From the NCBI GenBank assembly GCA_020435025.1, contig JAGRAG010000400.1, positions 1-5,052 on the forward strand: 5,052 nt of DNA, in the 5' to 3' direction. This DNA comes from Bdellovibrionales bacterium (GTDB lineage: Bacteria > Bdellovibrionota > Bdellovibrionia > Bdellovibrionales > UBA1609). Below, piece by piece: positions 1-5,052 of the stretch. Within the stretch, counting starts at the first letter, position 1, and each line of letters opens with the position of its first letter. The position numbers and the translations under genes were made by a program. The notes beneath the pieces are model-generated. The model did no database searches. It was given only the letters and a program-made list of their open reading frames with translations, and had not been told where the DNA came from.

Positions 1-112
1 CAACTTTTTTTCCCTTAAATAATTGATCAGTAGTGACCTCTGTCCACTCATTGTCCTTTCGAATGCGAAAGGTCACGTTTGGTACCTTTTGTCCTTCTTT
101 ATTTTTTAACAT
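1..112 (-). CDS. Peroxiredoxin-like protein, N-terminal fragment (runs off left edge)
   Basis: The minus strand reads an ATG at 112-110 followed by 37 sense codons to the window edge, so only the N-terminus is visible. The peptide begins MLKNKEGQKVPNVTFRIRKD and continues through WTEVTTDQLFKGKKV. This pattern (short lead, 'G-x-x-V-P-x-V-T-F', then 'W..VTT..LF.GK.V') is what I recall from the start of Prx5-type peroxiredoxins and peroxiredoxin-glutaredoxin hybrids, thiol peroxidases that reduce hydrogen peroxide and alkyl peroxides in the cytoplasm. The catalytic Cys segment (usually PGAFTPTC) would lie just beyond the edge, so activity and any fused glutaredoxin domain cannot be seen. A strong AAGGAG Shine-Dalgarno lies 7 nt upstream of the ATG, which supports this start. 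The gene is divergent from ydbH. Family assignment is by recognition of a short stretch; the existence of the gene is more certain than its exact subtype. Confidence 0.8.
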   Translation of the reverse strand, partial: MLKNKEGQKVPNVTFRIRKDNEWTEVTTDQLFKGKKV

Positions 113-119
113 TTTTGTT

Positions 120-125
120 CTCCTT
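120..125 (-). promoter_or_regulatory. Shine-Dalgarno of the peroxiredoxin-like gene
   Basis: The minus strand reads AAGGAG with 7 nt between it and the ATG at 112. This is close to the consensus and fixes the start of the short partial gene. Confidence 0.75.
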
Positions 126-127
126 AG

Positions 128-139
128 TGTAAACTTACA
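128..139. repeat. 12-bp dyad next to the peroxiredoxin ribosome binding site
   Basis: TGTAA-AC-TTACA forms a 5-bp inverted repeat around a 2-nt centre. It lies 2 bp upstream of the Shine-Dalgarno of the minus-strand gene and within its probable leader. It could be a small operator half-site pair, but 10 matched bases in AT-rich DNA can arise by chance. Confidence 0.3.
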
Positions 140-175
140 AGCCTAGTCCTGAGAAGGCATCGGCGATACACATTC

Positions 176-205
176 ATATTACGACAAGCTGGCATAATAG
201 ATCAA
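176..205 (-). promoter_or_regulatory. Possible promoter for the peroxiredoxin-like gene
   Basis: On the minus strand TTGATC (205-200) is followed after 18 nt by TAATAT (181-176). Each hexamer matches four of six positions of the sigma-70 consensus. Transcription would begin near 169 and give a leader of about 55-60 nt before the ATG at 112. The match is modest and the region is AT-rich, so chance is a real alternative. Confidence 0.3.
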
Positions 206-206
206 A

Positions 207-233
207 TTGATTAAATATATTATATAATAGAAT
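207..233 (+). promoter_or_regulatory. AT-rich core promoter region, likely for ydbH operon
   Basis: A perfect TATAAT sits at 223-228 inside a nearly pure A/T stretch (about 201-240). No good -35 hexamer lies 16-18 nt before it. An alternative pairing is TTGATT (207-212) with TAGAAT (228-233), five of six for the -10, but with a short 15-nt spacer. This is the best plus-strand promoter candidate upstream of the operon, leaving a leader of roughly 105-115 nt. The exact elements are uncertain; the location is the more solid part of the call. Confidence 0.4.
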
Positions 234-345
234 AAATCTATCAATGGACGTAAATGCTTTAAAAGCGATTTAGTCTTTCTATTGTTGCTAAGAGACATTA
301 TCATGGAAATCGGTCTTCTTCTAATAGGGTGGAAAAATACAGACA

Positions 346-2406
346 ATGAGGAATCGAAAAAAACGAGCGCTATGGATTTTATTTGCCGCAATAACAGCTC
401 TTCTTGTGGGAGCCATTTTCATGCGTCAGGTTCTTTTAACGGAAGTGATCCACTCTTTTGCCAAAGACTATGGTTTGGACGTGAAGTTTTCTGTAAAGAG
501 CTTTGGCTGGCAAGAACTGCACCTTTCAGATGTCCAAGTGAACGACAGTCACTTGCCAGATGTAACTATTCATTTTTCGGGAAAGTCGGTAAAGTCCCTG
601 TCGGCCGATATCCAATCTTTGGATTTGGATAAGTGGCTTTCCTGGTCACGTTTACAAAGAGAAGACGTTCAGGAGACCTCTACTGCTTCTACAGTCAAGG
701 TCTTTGATGTCTGTTCACATATTTCGGGCATTCCACTCACTGTTCGCGTTCAAGATCTCCGTTACTCGGGGCTTCAGTTTCCCGTTAATATGGAACTCAA
801 ACTGGCTTCGGATTCACGATTTCATTTGAATTTTGATGCCAAAACTAATGCGGCTTTAAATTTAGACGGCTATCAGCTTCAGGGGCTGGAACTTTTTTTG
901 AGCGTCTCCGGAGAGTGTAAGCAACCGGAAGAACTGCAACTGTCTTTGGAAAAAGCTCAAATGAAAGCCAAGAGAATTGTTGAGGGCAAGACAAGAGAGT
1001 GGATGTCGAATGTGAGTTGGCAGAGTCAGCCATTTAAAACGGTTCTTAAAGACAGTCAAAGTGTAAAGGTTGAGATTCCGATGTCTTTGAATCTTCATTT
1101 GAATTTAGATAAGGAAGAAGGAGCTCTATCTGTTGCTCAATTAAAAACCTATGTGGATTTTAACCCACTGGATTTAAAACAAAAGATGCAGGTGCACTTG
1201 AGTTGGCAGGACCTTACTTGGGATTCTACAACCTCCGTATCCATGGATCGAGGTCAATTGAAGTTACGTAATTTGGATCTCGCAACAAGAACGGGAGAGG
1301 GCCTGTTTCAGTTGGCACCTATCGTTGTTAAAAATAAACTACAAAAAGAAATGCTTAAGAATTTAGAGATCAAAGGTCGATTTGACTTAGCAGATCTCAT
1401 CAAGTTCCAAACTACGATTCAAACAGAAAAAGAACGACATAGTCTTTTACAAGCTCAGGGGACCTATGATTTAAAGACGGGCCATTTGCAGGTCTCATTA
1501 CCCAATCAGAAATTGTTGTTTCAGAAGTCGCAGTCACTGAGTTCGTTTTTACCGTTTTTAAAGGAATACATCGAGGAATCTAAGGGAACGCTTCATATTT
1601 CTGGAAATATAAAGCAACAGGGAAAAGAAATTCGTCTTAAAGCCAAGATTGCGGGAGAAAATATAAATATTAGTTCCGATGACCTGAAAGTCCGCGGCTT
1701 TGAATTTCATCATGAAGTCGATGCTTACCCCTCTCTGAGCAGTCCCAAACGTCAGAAGATTCTTGTAAAAGAAATTGTTTTGGGGAAAAAGTTTCAAAAT
1801 TTGCAGATTGACTATCAATTGAAGAATCATTCACAAATTAATGTAGAGAGCGTAGATGTTTACTTTGAAAATGCGCACATTCACGCTAAAGATTTTCAGG
1901 TATTTCCAGCAGAGCAGAGATTTGAGAATCTCAATTTCTTAGTAGAGGATTTTACTTTACAGACGCTACTTCGTCTTTTTTATGATGAATCCGTATCAGC
2001 GACGGGGACACTTTCGGGCTATCTGATGTTAGCTGTTGAGGATAAGGTACCTCTCATTCGTCAGGGCCAGTTGCTTACAAGAGAACCAGGTACCATTTGG
2101 CTTCGTCCTCAGGGGAGCTTGCCTCCCAATTCAAAGTCGATTCCCACAAGTCCAACAGATATTTTAAAGAACTATCTTTATGACTTTCATTACACGCAAA
2201 TCGATACAGAGTTGAAGACGGATAAGAACTATATATTAAAAATGACCATGCGCGTACTTGGGAAGAATCCCCAATATTTAGATGGCAAGCCACTAAAACT
2301 TTCTATAAACTTAGAGTTGAATGTTAAAGATATGCTCATGAGTGCTCTTATGACGTATGATATCCCGCCGGGATTAAAACGGAAATTACTTAAGGTGGAA
2401 AAGTAG
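346..2406 (+). CDS. ydbH: YdbH-like AsmA-superfamily intermembrane lipid-transport protein
   Basis: This encodes 686 residues. The N-terminus is basic (RNRKKR) followed by one hydrophobic segment at about residues 8-25, as expected for an inner-membrane anchor with the rest in the periplasm. The body is predicted as alternating polar/hydrophobic beta strands, as in AsmA/TamB/YdbH proteins that form a hydrophobic groove for lipids. The C-terminal third carries the family signature: GTLSGYL at 554-560, a 'G-x-L..x-x-P-G-x-I-W-L-R-P' stretch at 574-588, and LYDFHYTQID from 611 leading into VLGKNP (637-642) and GKPLKLSINLEL (647-658). In E. coli, YdbH pairs with YnbE to bridge the inner and outer membranes in phospholipid transport; the next two genes here are ynbE and ydbL. 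Odd point: E. coli YdbH is near 880 residues, so this copy is about 190 shorter, with no sign of a frameshift. The start is chosen because the basic anchor begins here and a GGGTGG Shine-Dalgarno lies at 327-332; the next ATG (421) would remove the anchor. Confidence 0.88.
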   Translation: MRNRKKRALWILFAAITALLVGAIFMRQVLLTEVIHSFAKDYGLDVKFSVKSFGWQELHLSDVQVNDSHLPDVTIHFSGKSVKSLSADIQSLDLDKWLSWSRLQREDVQETSTASTVKVFDVCSHISGIPLTVRVQDLRYSGLQFPVNMELKLASDSRFHLNFDAKTNAALNLDGYQLQGLELFLSVSGECKQPEELQLSLEKAQMKAKRIVEGKTREWMSNVSWQSQPFKTVLKDSQSVKVEIPMSLNLHLNLDKEEGALSVAQLKTYVDFNPLDLKQKMQVHLSWQDLTWDSTTSVSMDRGQLKLRNLDLATRTGEGLFQLAPIVVKNKLQKEMLKNLEIKGRFDLADLIKFQTTIQTEKERHSLLQAQGTYDLKTGHLQVSLPNQKLLFQKSQSLSSFLPFLKEYIEESKGTLHISGNIKQQGKEIRLKAKIAGENINISSDDLKVRGFEFHHEVDAYPSLSSPKRQKILVKEIVLGKKFQNLQIDYQLKNHSQINVESVDVYFENAHIHAKDFQVFPAEQRFENLNFLVEDFTLQTLLRLFYDESVSATGTLSGYLMLAVEDKVPLIRQGQLLTREPGTIWLRPQGSLPPNSKSIPTSPTDILKNYLYDFHYTQIDTELKTDKNYILKMTMRVLGKNPQYLDGKPLKLSINLELNVKDMLMSALMTYDIPPGLKRKLLKVEK

Positions 2407-2410
2407 GTGA
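2405..2410 (+). promoter_or_regulatory. Shine-Dalgarno of ynbE overlapping the ydbH stop codon
   Basis: AGGTGA spans the last two bases of the ydbH TAG stop (2404-2406) and lies 3 nt before the ynbE ATG at 2414. A second candidate, AAGGTGG, sits at 2392-2398 inside the last ydbH codons. Ribosomes finishing ydbH would therefore occupy the ynbE start site, which suggests translational coupling of the two bridge partners. Confidence 0.6.
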
Positions 2411-2413
2411 TCC

Positions 2414-2602
2414 ATGAATAAAGCGATTGTTGTCGGGGTTTTCTTAAGTTTGTGGGGAATAGGGTGCACGCCCACCATCAAGGTTGAGATGCCCGATAAA
2501 CCGATGGAAATCAATCTTAATGTAAAGGTGGACCATAAAATTAAAATTCAAGTCGATAAAGAACTTGAAAATGTTATGGATAGTAATGAAGACATTTTTT
2601 AA
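2414..2602 (+). CDS. ynbE: YnbE-like small outer-membrane lipoprotein
   Basis: This 62-residue protein has a short signal sequence (residues 1-17) ending in GIG before Cys18, so the mature lipoprotein would start CTP. The mature part matches my recollection of E. coli YnbE along its whole length: the CTPxIxV start, a 'xxPxxINxNVKxxHxIxI' strand-rich core (about 32-46), and a 'DKElE..xxSxxDiF' end. In E. coli YnbE sits in the outer membrane, multimerises by beta-strand stacking, and meets the C-terminus of YdbH to complete the intermembrane bridge. The gene starts 7 bp after ydbH and ends 13 bp before ydbL, so the three are surely one operon. Odd point: the -3 residue of the lipobox is Gly rather than the usual Leu, although -1 Gly and +1 Cys are standard. 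Residue +2 is Thr, not Asp, which fits outer-membrane sorting by Lol rules in enterobacteria. Confidence 0.9.
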   Translation: MNKAIVVGVFLSLWGIGCTPTIKVEMPDKPMEINLNVKVDHKIKIQVDKELENVMDSNEDIF

Positions 2603-2612
2603 AAGGGACGGA
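2603..2612 (+). promoter_or_regulatory. Shine-Dalgarno deciding the ydbL start
   Basis: The gap between ynbE and ydbL contains AAGGGACGGA shortly before the ATG at 2616. An in-frame ATG at 2565 would overlap ynbE, adding 17 residues ahead of a normal signal peptide, so 2616 is preferred. Confidence 0.6.
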
Positions 2613-2615
2613 AGT

Positions 2616-2894
2616 ATGAAAAAGACGCAAATGGTATTAATTGGCTTACTTTTCCTTTTTACTACATGGAATGGGTGGGCTTTGGATTTAGATGCTGCAC
2701 GAAAGGCAGGAAAGATTGTCGAGCTTCCATCGGGGTATGTGAAGGCAACTGATGGGGGCGCAGAGGCTTTGGCTAAAGAGATCAATGAAAAACGAAAAAA
2801 AGCGTATGAAGCTATCGCTGAAAAAACAAAAACGACGATCGAAGTAGTGGGCCAGCAGGCCGCAGAAAAAATTAAAAAGAAGTTAGAACAATAA
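2616..2894 (+). CDS. ydbL: YdbL-like periplasmic protein (DUF1318)
   Basis: From the ATG at 2616 the product has 92 residues. A Sec signal peptide is evident: MKK, a hydrophobic core to about residue 17, and a likely cut after GWA (residue 22). The mature protein starts LDLDAARKAGKIVE, then GYVKA (40-44), a KEINEKRKKAYEAIAEKT helix (54-71) and a lysine-rich end. The pattern 'L.L..AR..G.V.E...GY......A..L...IN..R...Y..IA' is that of YdbL/DUF1318 proteins. In E. coli YdbL is a periplasmic partner thought to help form or control the YdbH-YnbE bridge. Odd point: E. coli YdbL carries a further tail after the last helix with a Gly-x-Trp motif near the C-terminus; this copy stops at KIKKKLEQ without it. 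The stop is followed by a strong terminator, so this is the last gene of the operon. Assignment rests on sequence pattern plus gene order. Confidence 0.88.
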   Translation: MKKTQMVLIGLLFLFTTWNGWALDLDAARKAGKIVELPSGYVKATDGGAEALAKEINEKRKKAYEAIAEKTKTTIEVVGQQAAEKIKKKLEQ

Positions 2895-2942
2895 AAAGCA
2901 ATTATTAGATTTCCGTTAGGCAATTTAAAGTTTTGACAGATT

Positions 2943-2974
2943 GGCCCCCTTCAAAGGTGGCCTTTTTTATTTTT
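2943..2974 (+). terminator. Intrinsic terminator of the ydbH-ynbE-ydbL operon
   Basis: GGCC (2943-2946) pairs with GGCC (2959-2962); inside it, CCT (2948-2950) pairs with AGG (2955-2957) across one C-T mismatch, with a TCAA loop. Six T residues follow at once, then A and five more T. It lies 48 bp after the ydbL stop. The poly-T on only one side makes it specific for plus-strand transcription. Confidence 0.85.
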
Positions 2975-3141
2975 GGGCCATATGTGCAGAAATATTGCTT
3001 ATATTCACTGCATCTTTCTCATAACAGATTCTGTAATTGTCTGTTGTCGAATCGAGTCGAACCCGTATATCTAGGACATTTTGTTTTACGAACCACTAAA
3101 AATAGTATCTCATTGTAGTCAACCACTATGGAGGGATGTGA
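2975..3141 (+). promoter_or_regulatory. Leader/promoter region of the exported nuclease gene
   Basis: This non-coding gap lies between the operon terminator and the next gene, so it should hold that gene's promoter. The best -10 I see is TAGTAT at 3103-3108 (four of six), with TTGTTT at 3081-3086 as a weak -35 at 16 nt. Neither is convincing. A strong Shine-Dalgarno, GGAGGG at 3130-3135, lies 6 nt before the ATG at 3142. No riboswitch-like fold was recognised. Confidence 0.3.
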
Positions 3142-4065
3142 ATGCGTCAGCTGAAATTGATTTTTTCTGCTTTGATGGTTTTAGGATGGATTCAATTTAT
3201 TTCGACGACGGCGACAGCATCTACGCTCGTAGCGCAGCTTAAAGTCAGTACTTTTAATGTGAAATGGTATGGTTATAAAGGGGATGGAGAAGAGTGGCGA
3301 AAGGTTCGAAATCAAGAACGGGATGGAACTCTCTTAGACTTTATGTCCAAATCCATTGCTGATAGCGATGTGATCTTTTTTCAAGAAATTGCCGACACAG
3401 CAAGGCTGGCGCAATTGATGACCCACTTTCAAATGATCTGTTACACCTACGCTTTTAAGTCAGACATGCATCAACATGTGGTTGCATGTATGAAAAACAT
3501 CTATCGTTTTGAAGTGGCTATGGATGATAATAATTTGGAATTAGAAAATACGGCGACGGGATTTTTAAGGCCGGTTCTTCATGGGATTTTGGTTCGCGCA
3601 GCAGACGGCGCAAAACTGGCCCATCTTTTTAGTGTTCATTTAAAAGCGGGCCCTTATCACTCGCACATTCGAATCAAGCAACTAGAAGCTTTAGTCCAAT
3701 ATATTGATCAGAGAAAGAGTCCTTATCCAGCCATCATCGCCGGGGATTTTAACAACTATGTCACAAGTTCCGTTGATAGCCGTTTCAGTGACGTGGATTA
3801 TTTCAATCAAATTTTTGCAAAGACAAGTTCTCATATTTATAGGATCAATAATCCTTGGCCTTACACGTATAACAATACAAAGTATTCAAATCACTTCGAT
3901 CACTTTTGGGTTTCACAGAGAGTTCAGTTACTCGCCCAAGTGGCCGTTTATGGAGCTTGTAATTCCGACGACAAAACTCCGGGAAGTTACCTTAACCTAG
4001 AGTACTACAACCAAGCCGTTTCTGACCACTGCCCCGTCTCCGTCTACGTCGGTGTCTATCACTGA
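3142..4065 (+). CDS. Exported endonuclease/exonuclease/phosphatase (DNase I-like) family protein
   Basis: This 307-residue protein has a cleavable signal peptide: MRQLK, a hydrophobic run to about residue 20, and an ATA cut site ending at residue 26. The mature part is a complete EEP (DNase I/sphingomyelinase/ExoIII superfamily) domain. Visible motifs are TFNVKWYG at 37-44 (Asn39), FFQEI at 79-83 (metal-binding Glu82), HLKAG at 166-170 (His166) followed by R177 and Q180, GDFNN at 201-205 (Asp202, Asn204), FDHFWVS at 252-258 (Asp253), and SDHCPVSV at 294-301 (catalytic Asp295-His296). All catalytic positions are present, so it should be an active metal-dependent phosphodiesterase in the periplasm or outside the cell. 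Whether it cuts DNA, RNA, nucleotides or phospholipid headgroups cannot be told from sequence; a secreted nuclease is the simplest reading. Four Cys (100, 116, 273, 297) could form disulfides. It follows the ydb operon after a terminator and has its own Shine-Dalgarno, so it is probably transcribed alone. Confidence 0.9.
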   Translation: MRQLKLIFSALMVLGWIQFISTTATASTLVAQLKVSTFNVKWYGYKGDGEEWRKVRNQERDGTLLDFMSKSIADSDVIFFQEIADTARLAQLMTHFQMICYTYAFKSDMHQHVVACMKNIYRFEVAMDDNNLELENTATGFLRPVLHGILVRAADGAKLAHLFSVHLKAGPYHSHIRIKQLEALVQYIDQRKSPYPAIIAGDFNNYVTSSVDSRFSDVDYFNQIFAKTSSHIYRINNPWPYTYNNTKYSNHFDHFWVSQRVQLLAQVAVYGACNSDDKTPGSYLNLEYYNQAVSDHCPVSVYVGVYH

Positions 4066-4079
4066 AGATACTGGTACCC

Positions 4080-5052
4080 TTAGTTTCGTTTTTTGGCGAC
4101 GGTGCGGGCACATCGGAGCGCTTGACTTCGCACGGAGCTATTTACACTTGGTCCGCTGAAAGCCTCTTGCGGCTTTGAAGCCATTGTCATCCAGTTTCGG
4201 TTTGCTATGTCGGATTGTTTTTTAAGATGAAGTTCCATCTGATTTAAAGCTAAACTTCTCTCTGAAGACGAAATTCGACCAAAGAACTCTTTGATTGACT
4301 CTTTCGGGCTAGGGAATCCCTCTTGGACCAATCGATCCACTTGCGAGGCCAAACCAGACTCCGCAGCACCGTCCACCGCGTACCTTTGCTTTCTTGCGTG
4401 ATCAGGCATGATGAATTGAAAAGCGCGTCCACGGTTTTTGTCAGTAGAAACGGTGGGAACGACGAGGTCCCCATAGATGCCTTCGGCCCATCGAGCTAAA
4501 TACGGAAGGTGAGACCTTGGAATGTTAGCTCTACGACCATGAATGACTCGATCACCGTAAGTTTCAATATTTTGACGAATGGCATTTCCAGTGGCAACGA
4601 TTCCGTAATTGGAACGCGGATCTGCCTGATTTCTCTGCATTTTAAAGATGGGAATATCGCGGCCGTCAACAGCTCGTTCCAGAGCCTGAGCCGCCCATCT
4701 CCCATCGGCAATAATGAAATCAACTTTATTTTCTTTCAAAAGACTATCTATAATTTTTTGACGGTACTCCTCAGTTTTTTCTAGAACATACTGCCAATCG
4801 ATCTCAGTCGCTCCGTCCATAATATAAGGAACGGTCTTTAAGATTAGATATCTTTCGCCGATTCCAAGGTCATTCATAAGCCCCTGGAGGTATTGTCCGC
4901 GAGTTCCACTTAATGCTCGTGAGGTGATCATGTCATTGTAATCAACAGGATCGGCAAGAATAAGAACTCTAGGACTTTCAAACGTGCCTCGGTAGTGGCC
5001 AAAAGGCCCAACGTCGGGATGAGATTTGACGTAGTATGCGGAGACTCCATTT
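4080..5052 (-). CDS. Uracil-DNA glycosylase-fold-like protein, C-terminal 323 residues (N-terminus beyond right edge)
   Basis: The minus-strand frame is open from the edge at 5052 to a TAA at 4082-4080. An ATG at 4931 exists, but the 40 codons before it are clearly coding and hold a core strand, so the true start lies outside. Numbering visible residues from the edge: GPFGHYRGTF (15-24), RVLILADP (28-35), a SGTRGQYLQGLMNDLGI helix (48-64), YLILKTVPY (68-76), DFIIADGRWAAQAL (111-124), IPIFKMQR (133-140) and IPRSHLPYLARWAEGIYGD (177-195). The order 'VLIvgedP - GxxGqxL..lL..lGi..xYltnvvP - .vivalGr.aaqaL - .pvf' resembles the UDG superfamily. The usual His of the 'HPS' motif is replaced by a MQR stretch, so glycosylase activity is doubtful. 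About 130 residues follow the fold, rich in Lys/Arg/Ser, ending RCARTVAKKRN. The gene converges on the nuclease gene with a 14-bp gap. Reality of the gene is near certain; the fold assignment is moderate. Confidence 0.65.
   Translation of the reverse strand, partial: NGVSAYYVKSHPDVGPFGHYRGTFESPRVLILADPVDYNDMITSRALSGTRGQYLQGLMNDLGIGERYLILKTVPYIMDGATEIDWQYVLEKTEEYRQKIIDSLLKENKVDFIIADGRWAAQALERAVDGRDIPIFKMQRNQADPRSNYGIVATGNAIRQNIETYGDRVIHGRRANIPRSHLPYLARWAEGIYGDLVVPTVSTDKNRGRAFQFIMPDHARKQRYAVDGAAESGLASQVDRLVQEGFPSPKESIKEFFGRISSSERSLALNQMELHLKKQSDIANRNWMTMASKPQEAFSGPSVNSSVRSQALRCARTVAKKRN

Noticed and set aside
282..632. 116-codon plus-strand open frame overlapping the start of ydbH
   Set aside because: It overlaps ydbH in another frame, has no family resemblance, is rich in Cys/Ser/Phe in a frame-shadow manner, and lacks its own convincing context.
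2444..2923. 159-codon minus-strand open frame across ynbE and ydbL
   Set aside because: It lies antisense to two well-recognised genes and runs through their coding sequence; its composition fits a shadow of lysine-rich codons on the other strand.
2933..2938. Perfect TTGACA -35 hexamer
   Set aside because: At 16-18 nt downstream there is only the GC-rich terminator stem and no -10-like hexamer, so it is probably coincidental.
2933..3118. 61-codon plus-strand open frame in the intergenic region
   Set aside because: It reads straight through the operon terminator hairpin and poly-T, and has no Shine-Dalgarno or recognisable product.
3136..3141. ATG-TGA start-stop pair between the Shine-Dalgarno and the nuclease ATG
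   Set aside because: It sits only one nucleotide after the GGAGGG motif, too close for efficient initiation, so regulation by a minimal upstream frame is not supported.
4114..4137. CGGAGC direct repeat near the end of the UDG-like gene, and short GTGC-GCAC hairpin
   Set aside because: Only six and four matched bases, inside coding sequence, with no poly-T after the hairpin; not a repeat family or a terminator.
4509..4784. 91-codon plus-strand open frame antisense to the UDG-like gene
   Set aside because: The minus-strand frame has recognisable fold motifs over the same bases, and this frame has no family resemblance.

Overview
The window looks like chromosomal DNA from a Gram-negative bacterium with moderately low GC. 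The evidence is a three-gene envelope operon that needs both an inner and an outer membrane (inner-membrane-anchored YdbH, lipoprotein YnbE, exported YdbL), a second exported enzyme, and Shine-Dalgarno-led genes with short gaps. The mix of genes and the AT-leaning composition would suit a Bdellovibrio-like or other deep proteobacterial lineage, but that placement is a guess. No rRNA, tRNA, CRISPR array, insertion sequence or phage gene was seen.

Layout: (1) Positions 1-112, minus strand: the first 37 codons of a peroxiredoxin-like gene that runs off the left edge. (2) 113-345: a divergent intergenic region with an AT-rich core holding a perfect TATAAT, a possible minus-strand promoter, and a 12-bp dyad next to the peroxiredoxin ribosome binding site. 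(3) 346-2894, plus strand: ydbH-ynbE-ydbL in the same order as in E. coli, with gaps of 7 and 13 bp, closed by a clear intrinsic terminator at 2943-2974. (4) 2975-3141: a leader region for the next gene. (5) 3142-4065, plus strand: an exported endonuclease/exonuclease/phosphatase (EEP, DNase I-like) enzyme with all expected active-site motifs. (6) 4080-5052, minus strand: the C-terminal 323 residues of a protein resembling the uracil-DNA glycosylase fold, convergent with the nuclease gene, 14 bp away, and open at the right edge.

How the genes work together: in E. coli, YdbH and YnbE form a bridge between the inner and outer membranes that takes part in glycerophospholipid transport and outer-membrane lipid balance, redundantly with TamB and YhdP, while YdbL is a periplasmic helper. 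The three proteins here match that arrangement closely, with a shorter YdbH and a YdbL that lacks the usual C-terminal tail. The nuclease and the UDG-like gene are separate transcription units with no evident functional tie to the operon. The most interesting content is this divergent, compact version of the Ydb lipid-transport bridge; no wholly new system is evident.
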